A stretch of 64,000 bases of DNA, taken from assembly GCA_033980235.1 (NCBI GenBank), contig CM067079.1, positions 27,609,562 through 27,673,561 of the forward strand, written 5' to 3'. How positions within the stretch are numbered: position 1 is the first letter of the stretch; every line of letters starts with the position of its first letter. Shown here in pieces: positions 10,581 to 22,990 of this stretch. The position numbers were made by a program, and so were the translations under genes. The notes beneath the pieces are model-generated. The model was not told the DNA's origin and searched no databases. It saw only the letters and a list, made by a program, of their open reading frames with translations. This stretch comes from Diadema setosum. Taxonomy: Eukaryota; Echinodermata; Echinoidea; Diadematoida; Diadematidae.

Positions 10581-13036
10581 GTAATGACTCTACGGAGATG
10601 TTTTGGCATGTCTCTTTTTCTGTCATTTACTTTAACTTTCAATTTTGTTCTTGTGCTGTTTTTTTTTCAAGGATAAGAGTATGTCTTTTTGTTTGTTATC
10701 CGGAAAATTAAAATTAGAACCACCATTTCAAAAGCAATCATTATTTTCAACTATAGAATTAGAGTAAAACTTGAATCAAATATTATTATTTAAACCACTG
10801 ATGGTTACAATTACAACCATTAGATGATCGTCGTGTGACTACAAAATAATGCTCTACACCTAGGCTGAAATTTCTGAAACAATTTATCTCTACTTGCTAT
10901 GTTATGGGGAAATATGTTTATTCAAAGCATCAAAGCATGGTAATTTAAGAAGAAAAGGAGGACACCAATCACATGTTCGGATGGATGCGACGATCCCAGT
11001 GACATTAGACAATGGTGAATGACGAATACTGTAGTGGAATAATGCTGCCCTTTACAGAAACTATAAGAATATTTTGAACATGATGGATATCTTAGATTAA
11101 GGAGCACGCAGGACAAATCATGCGTAGATATATGCAAGGTTTGAAATTGCACTCAATTGCCCTCATGCATACAGACAAGGTTTTTATATAACAATATCAT
11201 GTTGTTGCTTAGCTGAATGTACTGTCTTAGGCAATGAGGCAGGATATAGGGCACTGTGGACATTGTCACGTTTTATTTACCGGAATGTTGACCATTCTAC
11301 TAAAGGTTTTGTTATGACAGACTTATTAAGACAAGAAAATGGATTTGAAACACCAAAGGATAGTGATCCATCAGAAAAAATAAGGTACATGTATCACGAA
11401 TCAACAGTTGTTATATCGCTTTAGCAAAGGCATTATTTGTTATTTTCAAATGAAATAAAATCCCAGCTTTAGTGCTTCAAAATATTTCTAAAAATGTCAG
11501 AGAAATAAACAAGCAATGTAGATTTATTAATCAATGTTTAGTGATGTTAAGTTAGAAAATTGGATCAACGCTTATAGAAAAAAAAATATTTGTAAAATAT
11601 ATCGTGTACAGTTATGGCCTATTGGGAACAAAAATAATGATATCTCCTTATAATTAAGGCTTTATTGCAAAATTTTAATTTAGTAGGATTTTTGTGACAA
11701 AGCTGACCTTCAACTTTGCATTAAATGTGATGACCTTCATTTTTGCATCAAATGTGATAACATTTTCTAAATCACTGCTCCCAATGAAAACAATACCCTT
11801 AAAGTCTGCCTACACATGCCTACATATGATAAAATATGATGTATACAGTTGTATTATACGGAAGGTAAACGAATTTGGACCTACCATTCAAAGCCCACTC
11901 GGAGGTCGAACTTACGATGGGTTGAACTTGACGGACACTTTCTTAAGTTATAATCTTCGTGAGTTTCTCAACACCATTAACACACATTATCACATTATCA
12001 ATAGAAATTAAGAACGTTATGACAGAAATGTTCACCCTGTCTCGATTTTCTTTTTACATTGACCTACATCCTTGACCTAACATCAGATATCAGACTCTTC
12101 CTATTTCTTTGATGTTATTACAGATACAAAGATTCGTCACATCAATTAACAAAATTGTTTCTAAGTTGGTGGGTTACTGCATTTTTTTAAAGATCGTCTG
12201 GAGTGAATTACTTGAAATGAGATACGGTGCACACTGTGAAAATATTCAATTTTGTTCCTAACATAAATGTGAGTAGAATAAAAATTCAAAGCAATATGCT
12301 GGGGGAAGCTGTTGGAGAGGGGATACCCCCTCCTGCACGAGGGAGTCGTTGCATTTGTATGATAGTAATTCAACGGCCTGGTGCAACCTTGGTGTTATAT
12401 AGTATTGACAAGATTGTCAATCCTATAATAGCAATTGATTTGTAGTCTCCGTATCCCCAACCCCTCCAACACGAGAGAGCTTTGGCACTTTTCAAATTGC
12501 AATGGAAATGATATCGTAAACACATTTCGATGGAATATTTGGGAAATTTTTAGTCATATAGGTGTACTAAATTCTTATAGGGGACGAAGCGGTGGAAGGG
12601 GTTTGAGGGGGATATCACCCTCCAATATGAGGCAACTTTTCCATATTGTAAATTAACGATCTGGTTCACCCTTTTTGATGGCATATTCGGAAATTTGTCA
12701 GTCTCAAAAATGTTCGAAATCTATGGAAAGGGGCTGAGTGAGGGAGCTTTTTTATTATTATGAAGAGGAGGAGGGGTTGCTGCTGGCCAGAAAAGGGATC
12801 ATAGATCAACCCCCCCCCCCCCCGATTCAGGCAGAAAGTCAACTATATTGTTTTATCACAGTTAATGATAGACCTACAGCAAGGCCCTTTTGAAGAGTGG
12901 TGATGACCCTTATGAGGTTGCTGGTCACGATATATCGAGACTATAATTCTTGTTATCATATCAGTATTATTGTCTTTATCATAATAGCATCTTTTAAACA
13001 AAACTTTGTTTTTTTATTTTCCTGTGGTATTTTAAG
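10581..13036 (+). other. Intron: AT-rich sequence and G/C-rich repeat units
   Basis: Most of this 2.5-kb intron is unique AT-rich sequence. Near 11690-11760 there are TGACCTT-type phrases like those at 25.5-26.5 kb. From about 12290 to 12830 there are three or four units of the GGGAGGGG-type repeat (GAGAGGGGATACCCCCTCC near 12314), ending in a 15-base C run. A T-rich tract at 13005-13036 leads to the next acceptor. I see no gene. Confidence 0.5.
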
Positions 13037-13269
13037 GACTGATGGCACGCCAAAAGACATCATCTAATACATGCGTTGCACGAAGGAACCACTTCGATGT
13101 GTTTCTGACTCAACTGTCCAGCGGATGGCCGACAATCGTGTACAAAGAACCATTTGTGAGTCACTTGAAAATATTGTGTGAGGTCTACTTTCCGAGAAAG
13201 GTGCGAATGGATGGCGACGCGCTCCCGTTTGAGGTTTGCCTCTACAAGGATTTCAAGGGGATACATGAG
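13037..13269 (+). CDS. Tandem ZU5-UPA protein, module 1 ZU5-end/UPA-start exon
   Basis: This 233-bp exon completes the codon split after the ZU5 exon and ends in phase 0 at a GTAGGT donor. It encodes LMARQKTSSNTCVARRNHFD, then a VFLTQLSSGWP stretch, then the first strands of UPA (HLKILCEVYFPRKV, FEVCLYKDFKGIHE). The last part matches the L-x-x-x-V-x-x-x-D-D-x-x-x-x-x-x-E pattern of UNC5 and PIDD1 UPA domains. The NHFDV site is where self-cleaving ZU5 domains of PIDD1 and UNC5CL have HFS; here the nucleophile serine is aspartate, so self-cleavage would not be expected. The homologous exon in module 2 is 43121-43350. Confidence 0.85.
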
Positions 13270-15082
13270 GTAGGTCATTGATGAACCCAGGACCTAACTT
13301 AAACTCACTAACTAACCCAATATTTTACTACATAAGTAAATAGATAATAATGTAGGGGGTGGCCGAATGGGGCGGAGATGAGAGAGAGAGAGAGAGGGAG
13401 AGATGGAGAAGGCGGGTTGATGTGAAGACGGTGTGTGTGTATGTGTGTCTATGATGGAGATGGTTATACGGCACGTGGGTTCGAGTGGGAGGTCGTGCAG
13501 TCAATAAAGACAAGCACTCGACAGGAGTCCTGTGAACAGCAAGCAGAGAGGTCTCTTTATTAAAGTGTATCAACTGTAGCAACTGTTTTACATAACTCAG
13601 TATCAACGATTCACACAAACTGATCGAACATATGCATATACAGTACCATTAAAAGCAGGCGCAATATCAAAATACGCCCCAACATTACTACCGAGTCTTT
13701 CATAACCTCCCACGTTAAGGATCGAACTGCATGCAATGTATTGTGAGAATTATCACGTGACATATATGATATGATACGTCAGACATATAATTATGGTACC
13801 ATATCCAAATGTACCCTGGCTTAATCCAATAATTATTATATTTATGCACGTCTAAAACAATTGGAATCCTTAAAAGAAAGAATGTCTCATCTGGGACACC
13901 TCTATCAAACTCCTTCTTTACCATAGCCTCTACATAACACATGATGTTACCATCGACACTGTAAAGTACACACACCTCGACCCGCTCGTTGTAGCCTATA
14001 ATTAATCGAGATGATTAACTCACATCAGTACTTACACCGAGACCCTCTTACTACATAAGTTATGCTGTAGCATTATAACCACAACCTACACAACCATCAC
14101 AAGTCATTAAGGAATGCAATACAAGGGTTCCCTCTATTAATTAAAACCTCGGCTGAATTACTGTACAACCCTTATTGTACAACATTGTGTCTTTACTACA
14201 CTGAACATCTCTTTTGATCAACTTTGATTCTTATCATCTCTTTCACCTTAACTGCATTACAAAATAATGTTGCAACATCGTGCCTATAATGTGCCTACGC
14301 TACAGATCTATCTGGTTAAACTTCAATCCTTCTAAACTCTATCACCATAAATGCATTAGCAAAATGTAGTACAGGTAAATAGCTTCCATCAAAAGCCATC
14401 AACTCAGCATCTTATCACACTATTATAGGCGCCCCATACTACACAGCACCATGTAATACCAGAGTACACAGATCACGCTAAACGCCCTATACTGTTACAC
14501 AGTGCTACATAATACACTGTTCAATACCGTAATTGGTCACGTACACAAACCTACGCAGGCCTGTAGCCCTTGCAGTGTACTACATTGTACTGCACTACGA
14601 TTAGTACGAATACATTGTGCGTACAACGCCCGTACACACAACACACGTCCGTAGACCGACTTAACACAGGTATGTACATACAATTATGTTACCGTGCATT
14701 CAGTGCCACTGAACATTATAAAATGGGTTCAAGAATGTAGCCAATTGGAAGCGCTGAAATGAGTCACGTGTGCGTGCATTAATTTCTTCAGGTATGCACT
14801 ATAGGCCATGGGGTGAGCTGGTTTTTTCGCTTGTTTCGTTCCGACAACTGCGGCACTAAAATTTCTCCACAGCTACGTGTAAACAAATAACCAAAAAGGC
14901 TACAGGAAAAAGTTCGACACAAACCCTCCTGCAGTATTTTGGTAATTTAGGGGGAAACAGTGAACTTTTTTGTCACTGAGGAGCTGAATATGTACACTTT
15001 GCCGTGTACGATATTCATTCGCGAACGATCATGTGATGTGTGTTATCCAATCCGAATCGAGAATTATTGTTTACGAGTCAAA
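13270..15082. other. Intron sequence, no gene seen; GA/GT microsatellites
   Basis: A (GA)n-like run at 13376-13410 and a GT-rich run at 13428-13450 are present. At 13500-13560 two AATAAAG/TTTATTAA signals in opposite reading suggest the tail of a decayed retroelement on the minus strand, but I cannot place LTR ends. The rest (13.6-15.0 kb) is unique AT-rich sequence with no supported coding region. Confidence 0.35.
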
Positions 15083-15340
15083 ATGGCCGCCCCCTGTGAG
15101 CCTGTCGACGCGTCTACGTCGTCTGCTCAGCCGAAACTTATTATGCGTTATCATGCATGTAACATCGATGAAGTTTGAAAGTTTCACGGCTATGACAAAC
15201 CTAACATAGACGAAACCTATTTTGTGTGCCAAAGAGTGGATCAAATTGAGTGGGGGAGACCGTGAAATCGCAGACCAGAACGAAGTGATTCAGCTGATCA
15301 GGGGGACTGACTGCAACCTACGTAGTAGGATAATTTACAG
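15083..15340 (+). pseudogene. Relic of an unnamed multicopy cysteine-rich gene, part 1
   Basis: An ATG in good context (AAAATGGCC) opens MAAPCEPVDASTSSAQPKL and stops at TGA (15175-15177). One frame over, after an in-frame TAG, the sequence reads LCAKEWIKLSGGDREIADQN and ends RSRIIY at 15336-15340 beside a GTTAGT donor. I recognise the W-I-x-L-x-G pattern from an uncharacterised family common in cnidarian and echinoderm genomes, where it precedes a HE/HxxCYxxF block. The frameshift and stop show that this copy is broken. It lies inside a host intron on the same strand. Confidence 0.5.
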
Positions 15341-16321
15341 GTTAGTTTACGTGCGTACAGTCGAGTCGTAGCAGTCGACACTGCAGTGCAGTCTCACTCA
15401 TATGACTACAAGTACAATTGTACAACGTTTAATAGCTATGTTATGAACGTTGCTTGTGTATGTTATAGTGGGCGCTAATGCAGTAGTTTAGCCGTTAGCG
15501 TGTCTGTTACTTAGATAAATTATCTTGAATTTCACCTTGGCATGGCATAGCGCCGTTATAATGTCGCCTAGATGTAATTTTACATCATGTTGTTCTATGT
15601 ACAGCCCAGGTTAGGTTGATGTAGCTGATCGGTGATATTGTTTTGTAAAAGTCTTGACACACAGGACTGGATTGAAAAAGGTCTAAACTGCATGTAAATG
15701 TATATTTTCATAATCATGGCCATGGAGTATTAATATGAAAAATCCATCCTGTTTCTCTCACCCCGAAATTGGCGAATCCTCCCTCAAAACACACATTTAG
15801 CATCTCATTAAATTAACTTATTAATATTTGATATAAATAGATCTAAAAGACCAACAATGACAATAACATAATTGCAACAATTAAACTCCCTAAAACATCT
15901 GATTACCATTATGTTGTGCCAAACTATAAAGCAGTGGGTGGTGGTGATAGTGAAAGGCCAAGGATTACTAGTATTAATGATGATAAGGCAGTTGTATTCA
16001 TAATTATGATAATTGATATTGCATGTGATCAGGTGCTGAAAGCTGTAGATGTAATTTAAAATCAGTAATTGCACTGCAAGTACAAGTTGAAGTAGTTGAT
16101 GATGACAATGATCATGAGGTGTTAATGATTACCTGGCATAGTACTAGGGCCTGTGTATTGGTAATTACAAGATTCAAATATTGGCAGTCAATAGTCTACC
16201 GTACATTTAATGATATATTGAGTGTAATGTTCAACCCCTCCCTCTAGCATTTAGCCTTTTTTCCCCCTAACAAAATCCAACGGCTAATCATTGCTGTTCA
16301 TTTCTCCATTGTATTAAATAG
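15341..16321. other. Sequence between the two parts of the relic gene
   Basis: About 1 kb of AT-rich sequence that would be the intron of the relic gene. It starts with GTTAGT and ends in TATTAAATAG. No feature is recognised within it. Confidence 0.4.
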
Positions 16322-16558
16322 GATTCCATGAAACGTGCTACAAGAGGTTTATAGATAACAAACGCCTGAATCTCGCTAGGAAACGAAAGCTGAAGGAGGA
16401 GCCTGGTCCGTCAGCAGGAACATCTGTTTCCTCCCCTAAGACGCTCACATCAAGATCAAGATTTTCTTCTGGAAGCTCTTCAGGTTCTGCTGTGTTGCCT
16501 GTGAAATGCATCATTTGCAACAGAGTCAACCTGCTCATTACTTGCCAAGGGAAATAGG
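16322..16558 (+). pseudogene. Relic of an unnamed multicopy cysteine-rich gene, part 2
   Basis: The + strand reads GFHETCYKRFIDNKRLNLAR, a basic stretch, a serine-rich stretch (PSAGTSVSSPK, SRFSSGSSSGS) and then VKCIICNRVN with a C-x-x-C pair before a TAG stop. This fits the second part of the same gene family (H-x-x-CY-x-x-F followed by a C-x-x-C). The frame that gives this reading does not join cleanly to the exon ending at 15340, so either the splice site differs or the copy has decayed. Function is unknown. Confidence 0.5.
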
Positions 16559-18270
16559 TTAATATGATTGATATTGAAGCATGAAAACATTGTCATGTTA
16601 CTATAAGTTGTCCTTGATAAAATGGAGCAATATATAGGCCTATACACCACTGAAACATTCACACACATACACAAAGAACTTCAGTGCAAAGTTCAGAAAC
16701 AACAGAATGTACTGTATATACACCAATGCTTTGGTCAATGTGATTGATATTCAAGAATTGACATCTTACCAAAGTTGTGCATGATAAAATGTCTTTGTAA
16801 TACAGATTGCTTCCTGTATTTTGAATGCCAATGTTTATGCAACATGTTTTGACTCCTTGCCTCAGTATGTGATTGTTCGCCCTTTAGCAAACATTTCTGC
16901 CCACTATTATGATTTGATTAGGGTTGAATTATTCTAAGAACAACGATGTTTTCCTAAGTGTGTTTTTTTTTTTCATAAAACTGAATGACTACGATTAAAA
17001 TTTGTTTTTCCCACTCTGGGGAAAAAACATGTAACTATTATTAATACTGAAACAGAATGTTCATGTAGAAAGGTCAGTACAATGTAGGTGTGAGTACAAA
17101 ATCAGTTTGCTAAAACTAATACACACCAGCCAAATGAAAATTGTGCATAAGTTGAGTCAGGTTTGCACAGATCCTCTGATATTGGATGTTAATTGCAATG
17201 TTATCATAATTTTTAATGCCAAACCTGTTTTATTCTCTCCAAGATTTTCAGGTACACATTGCCTCCAATGCAGAATCCAACAGTTTTCACTCATGAATGG
17301 GTAAACTATAATTTTGCCTTTATTTTATATATTGGCATTTTTCAAAACTTTTACACCCTTTCAAGGATATTTGGACCATGGAATGTTCCAGGAAATTTAT
17401 TAAAACTAGAAAATTTGACTGATTTTCATTTTGAGCTATCTTACATGAAAGGAGGTAGTGTCCCACGATGTTGTAACCTAATAAAAACTTCAGGAAATTT
17501 TATGAAGATTAAATTTTCTAGTGCTAAAGTAATGTATAATATTTCATGAACAACGTGATTGCTATGTGATCTAAGTATATTAAAGCTCTTAAGAAGAAGA
17601 AGAAGAAAAGAAAAACATGTTTACTGATAAACAATATGATCTGTGTAATAGTAATGTCTCATGTGTGTAAATGAGTTTGTATGTGTGCGTGTGAGTGTAT
17701 ATAATATGTCAGCGTTTTTATGCACCTGTGTATGTGTAATGCACTGATCAGTACATGTATTATATCATTGTGTGTGTTCATGTTTATGATAATCTTTTTT
17801 TATGATGCTGATGTGATAAATGGCCAAGGCATGTAGAATAATATTTTAATACACTTGGGTATATTAAATCTTCATAACTATGTGTGTGCGTATGTGTGTG
17901 TGCATGTGAGGGTGTGTGTGTGTACAATAAGATTCTCCCACATGCACGCGGACACACACACAAACAAACACACTGTTTTTTTTTTTCTTTTTTTTGCCTT
18001 GAATGATTAGTCATTTGATTAATAACATGTCTTTGAACAGAATATAAGGCATTTGCCTTGACCTCTGACGGTCAGTCAGCTCTCTCTCTCTCATATGGTC
18101 TTGAACCACTTTGCTCTTGTCCTCCTTTGCATAGCCAGCATCAGGAAAAGCTGAAACATGAGATATAATGCAACTATTAAACCAAAACTTCACTTTTTTT
18201 TTCTAGGTATATGGCTAAAAGCAGTGCTTCACATATGTGTATATGCATTTCAGCTTAGAAACACTATGGG
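16559..18270. other. Intron sequence with TG/CA microsatellites
   Basis: Unique AT-rich sequence with no supported gene. TG-rich simple repeats lie at about 17660-17780 and 17880-17930, with a CA-rich stretch at 17950-17975. Confidence 0.4.
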
Positions 18271-18274
18271 AACT

Positions 18275-18942
18275 ATACTGCGGCTAGCAGCCCCATACGC
18301 ATAACTGCGGCTAGCAGCCCCATACGCATAACTGCGGCCAGCAGCCCCATACGCATAGCGTCATGGGGCTGTGAACTGTAGCATACAGGATCATGACAGA
18401 TATTTTATCGCGGACAAATATCAACTTAAAATCGGGAAAAAATCTTCAATTTGAAGACTTATTAATAAATTTGAAGTATTGATAACAGAGTTCGTGCAAG
18501 GTTTGCTTCTGCAAATAATTCCTTTTTGTTCAAATTGATGACTAAATGTGACTCGGTCGAGAGGAAACTGGGAGAGCTACACTGAATTGACGGCCAGCGC
18601 ATGCGCACACAGACATTATATCCAGTCAATGGATACGAAATTTGTGCGCAGTGATGTGTGCGCCTGCGCTGACCGTCAATTCAGCGTAGCTCTCCCAGAT
18701 TCCTCTCGACCTAGTCATATTAAGTCATCAAATCGAACAGAAAATGACTATATGTAGAACCAAACCTTGCACGAACCCTGTTGTCAATACTTCAACCTTA
18801 CTTGTAAGTCTTCAAATTGAAGAATTTTTGTTCGATTTAAGGTTGACATTTGTCCGCGATACTTCCCAGTCATGATCCTAAATGCTACAATCCGCAGCCC
18901 CATTACGATATGTGTATTGGGCTGCTGGTCGCAGTTTATAAA
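18275..18942. mobile_element. Foldback element, arms about 320 bp
   Basis: The left arm (about 18277-18600) and right arm (about 18650-18940) are inverted copies of each other. For example GAGAGGAAACTGGGAGAGCT pairs with AGCTCTCCCAGATTCCTCTC, and TCTTCAATTTGAAGAC pairs with GTCTTCAAATTGAAGA. The left end has three tandem 26-bp units starting CTGCGGCTAGCAGCCCC (18279-18355). The right end has one reversed unit (GGGCTGCTGGTCGCAG). There is no transposase, so it is non-autonomous. Confidence 0.75.
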
Positions 18943-19470
18943 ATATGGATTTTCGCAAAAACTGCAGGATATTTCGAGGAGAACTTTTTACAGTATATTT
19001 AGGATGTACAAAACATCACATTTCTGCATTCAGAAAGTAGTGCCAGTGTTGCTGGAACGAAACCCATTTTCTAAGCCTCTTTTTCAGCTTCACCCCATGG
19101 CCTACTAAGAAGAGTCTCTCTTCCACCTCCCTGGCCTGACGTACGTCACAATGTTTACACTAGCAGTGCGCACTCAATCAGTTGTTACAAGTGCGTCACG
19201 CGCTACTATACGCGCTGTCAATCCTGTAAACAACTCCTAGTTTGGGCCGCGGGCTGCCACAACAGCCGGCGGCGGCCTTTTTTGTGCATAACAGTACGTG
19301 GCGTACGCATACTCTACGTACAGTACTTATGTGCGGGATTTCCGAGTGCGACGTGCGTAAATGTTTGGGACGAACATCTTCGGACATCTTGACTTTTGAG
19401 CGAGTGCTACATGTTGCTGACTGGTATTGACCCACAAAGGTACGTGAATAATGTTGTTAGTTTTCGACCC

Positions 19471-19662
19471 ATTTTATAAAACAAATGATGCACAGGATTA
19501 TTTCGTGGCGTTAGTGAAGGTGCGGCGCACTCTCGAGTATTGACAACGGTTGCAAACATGCACTCGGCTGCGCCTCGTGCATGTCGCACCATTGTCAATA
19601 CTCTCGAGCGCGCCGCACCTTCACTAACACACTCTATCCTGTGCATCATTTGTATAAAACCA
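19471..19662. mobile_element. Palindromic MITE-like element
   Basis: Arms of about 85 bp pair across a loop: CAAATGATGCACAGGAT pairs with ATCCTGTGCATCATTTG, and GTGAAGGTGCGGCGC with GCGCCGCACCTTCAC. The loop is CACTCGGCTGCGCCTCGTG, whose core is the same as in the palindrome at 7919-8061 although the stems differ. Confidence 0.7.
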
Positions 19663-20036
19663 CCATCAACCACAGACAAATAGAATAGCTCCATGTAAAC
19701 TCTGAAAAACACTCTCACTCCACATAATATGCCTGTTTGGCCCCTAAAACTTTTCATAACAATTACCAATAATGATAATACAGCACCATAACATCTAAGC
19801 ACTGAAATTCTTGTGTAATTTGTGACGTTCTCATTTTCATCAACTCACCTGTAGCAGAGAGGTGCCTACCACATGGGGGCGCCCCTCTGTTGCTGATGTC
19901 GTCTCTACCTACCTATAGATAAATTAGTACATGCACATCCCCACAATAAGGTCGCTGAAGGTGGTAAATACCCCCGCTCCAGCAGCTCAGACTCCTATGA
20001 AAACGAATGGAACCGGGGTCTGATAAAAGGTTATGT

Positions 20037-20043
20037 ATGTGTG

Positions 20044-20076
<33 letters not shown>

Positions 20077-20077
20077 A
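20037..20077. repeat. (GT)n microsatellite
   Basis: About 20 GT dinucleotides with one GC and one AT interruption. Confidence 0.9.
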
Positions 20078-20309
20078 TGTAGTACCTTGTGAATACCTTG
20101 TGAGTTTGATCGGCGCCCAGTCTCCTAAAACTTGTTATCAGTGACATGTTGATATAGTTGTGACAAGGTACTGAAATCCTTGCATCTGATTGGCTGAGAG
20201 AAAGTTTCTCATAAATGTGGCTGTTGTCACTTATAACAGGTTTTATGAAACGGGGCCCAGGTCTACCGCGCTCTCTGTTGTACATATGTAGAAATCCCCA
20301 AAGGTGTTA

Positions 20310-20690
20310 ATTTGTTAAAATTGTGCTTACCATGACAACGCTGTGTCTGGCAAACACAAAAATCAAGTCTTCCACGTTTTTACTCCAATTTCATAATGTC
20401 CACCAAATTTTGTTTCAATTGCTTCGATATTGTGAAAGCAGTCTACTCCACAAGACTTTCAAGAAAATATGCAGTTATCATAGTAACGCCTTGTCGTGTA
20501 GAAACAAAAAGAGACTCTTGCATAACTAAACCTATAGATCATTATATATGCAAGACTTCAAATAAATTGCTTAAATACTGTGGAAGTAGTTTGCTGTACA
20601 AGGTTTTGGGAAAATAGTGGTTACCATGACAACGCTTTCTCTGGCAAACACAAAAATCAGGTCCTCCACATCTACGCCTCATGTCATCAT
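20310..20690. repeat. Duplicated TTACCATGACAACGC unit
   Basis: A phrase with TTACCATGACAACGCT followed by CTGGCAAACACAAAAATCA occurs near 20327 and again near 20622, about 295 bp apart, with related flanks. A cousin with CCATGGCAACGCA occurs at about 41410 and 41620. These look like a diffuse non-coding repeat family. Confidence 0.5.
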
Positions 20691-20867
20691 GTTTCATAGA
20701 AAGAGTTCTATAGGAGTATATATTTTATCACAGCCTCAGATCGACCAGGGACCCGCAGTATGAGAGTATCTCTCTTACACCTTCCTGGTCAGACTTAAGG
20801 CTTTGCTCCCCTCCCCCATAATTTCATACTGAATATCATTAAACTCTTCTTATTACCTCCGCCAAGG

Positions 20868-22990
20868 GAGGAGGTTATGTTTTTGGGGGCATCCCACGAG
20901 ACCGACACCCACGAGTCATATGGTCCACGAGACCGACATCAATAATAGGTCCACGAGTCATACAGCCCACTAGTTATACGGCTCAGGAGTCATACAGCCC
21001 ATGAGTTCGACACTACGCACAAAAGGCTCATGAGACCGACACTAAGCAAACATAGCCCACGAGACCGACACTCAGCAATAAAGGCTCAGGAGACCGACAC
21101 TAAGCAAAGAAAGCCCACGAGACCGACAATAAGCTAAAAATGCTCACGAGACCGACACTAAGCAAAGAAAGCCCACGAGACCGACAGTAGGCAGAGAAGG
21201 CCCACGAGACCGACAGGATAAACAGCGCCATCTACATGTCAATCACCTGTACAGGGTGTTCCATGAACGGAAAAATAACATATTGGCGGATGTAATTTCG
21301 TAACGCTATCAATTGAAAGATGGTGACCATCTACATAATTATGAAGGTCATCAAATATGTATTTCTACATACTTCTGAGGAGGGGGGGGGCAAGTGTGTC
21401 AGGGAGCGACATTGTTATCAAGTAGACAAATTGAATCGTATTCTTCATGCCCCCGCTCCCCCCCCCCCAAAAAAGAGACAAAAAACACAAATGAATCTAA
21501 AAGAGGACAATAAGGATGTAATAATAATAATAATAGTGGCTACATGTATAGCGCACAGGTCCACTTTTCAGTGCTCATGGCGCTTCAAAAATGAAAAAAT
21601 ATCATATATTTACATGCATATACATATTCAAACATTTCAACAAAGAAAAAAAAATGGTAAACAAAAGCAAATATATACCAAATAAAGAATACAACATATA
21701 TCAATTAAAAATACAATATTAATCCAATATTAATGACATACAGCAATTACAGTCCTCAGTATGAAAGGAACAGATAAGTTTTAAGTTTGGATTTGAACGA
21801 CTCTGTAGATGACAGTTCCCTTAACTGAAGAGGTAACTGATTCCACAATTTTGGTCCCATAACGGAAAAAGCACGATCACCATACCCATGTTTTACTCTG
21901 GGTGTTTGGAGTAAGAATGCATCTGATGATGAACGTAGCCTTCGTGTCGGATTAATTAATTAATGTATGGATTAATTTAGAGCATTTATAATGCCATCAT
22001 GCTATTTTTAATAGGCTTTACCAGTTTTTAGCTAGAAAATGGACAAGATATAAATTTTACCTCTTCTCTTTCCCGATTCACTAGTTACTTATTGTATTTT
22101 AGATATTCTACCCTCCTGCTTTGACGTTTTGCAGTAAGATCTATTTGTAATTTTCTCTGTAACTATGATGTATGTCGCAGGGATTCACCTCAATTTTGTG
22201 GCTTGTGATATGCTCTTCCGAACAGTACATTTTATTGTGAAATACAATACCTGTTTTCATGGATGCATCTGGTTTTTTTCCGAATCCCTAGCGCTACCTT
22301 AATAGACGATTACGTTATTTTTTATTTTTAATCAATACTAAATCAACACCCTCGCAGGTTTATTGTAGAAAGATCTGTTACACACTTTTACTGTACTTTG
22401 TTCATTTTTTTTTTCACAAACACACACCCATGCAAACACAATTAAAGATCCTGATCATTTCGGGGGGGGGGGGGGGGGGGGCAACTGATGGGCTAACACC
22501 CTGCCGGAGATGGCAACTCTTCTTTTCCATCTCAGATCTTCCTATGCTATTACAGGTATCAGGACACCCTATACAATTTATTGGTCGATAGGTGGCGCTG
22601 TTCATCCTGTCGGTCTCGTGGGCCTTCTTTGCTTAGTGTCGGTCTCGTGAACCTCTTTTGCGTAATGTCGGTCTCGTGAGCCTTGTATGCGTAGCGTCGG
22701 TCTCGTGGACCTTTTAAGTGTAGTGTCGGTCTCGTGGGCTTTGTTTGCTTACTGTCGGTGTCATGAGCCTTTTGTGCGTAGTGTCGGTCTCGTGAGCCGT
22801 ATAACTCCTGGGCTTATTTTACTTGATGTCGAACTCGTGGGCTTTATTTACTCAGCGTCGAACTCGTGGGCTGTATAACTGGTGGGCTGTATGACTTGTG
22901 AGCTGTATGACTCGTGGGCTGTATGACTTGTGAGCTGTATAACTTGTGGGCTGTATGACTCGTGGGTGTCGGTCTCGTGACGTGCACCCA
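20868..22990. mobile_element. Element with long inverted ends made of CACGAGACCGACA satellite units
   Basis: The left arm (20890-21220) is a tandem array of units of about 30 bp built on CCCACGAGACCGACACTAAG. The right arm (22600-22985) is the same array in reverse (GTCGGTCTCGTGGGC). Inside both arrays a unique pair also matches in reverse: GACAGGATAAACAGCGCCA with TGGCGCTGTTCATCCTGTC, then GGGTGT near 21255 with ACACCC near 22565. The left outer edge includes TACCTCCGCCAAGG. The interior carries a LINE fragment but no transposase. A decayed relative lies at 35850-36150. Confidence 0.75.
21525..21957 (-). pseudogene. CR1-like LINE 3' terminal fragment
   Basis: On the minus strand 21760-21957 reads RRLRSSSDAFLLQTPRVKHG and then GPKLWNQLPLQLREL, FKSKLKTYLF and a stop. 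This is the typical C-terminus of CR1-group RT proteins. The 3' untranslated part continues to a (TTA)n tail at 21520-21540. The copy is truncated to its last 0.43 kb and sits in the middle of the element at 20868-22990, so it inserted there or was carried by it. Confidence 0.7.

Noticed and set aside
13490..13570. Complete LTR element on the minus strand at 13.3-15 kb
   Set aside because: There are polyadenylation-like signals, but no second LTR copy or coding region could be found.
20868..22990. CRISPR-like array of 30-bp units
   Set aside because: The units are contiguous, degenerate and in inverted arms, there are no unique spacers of constant length, and the DNA is eukaryotic.
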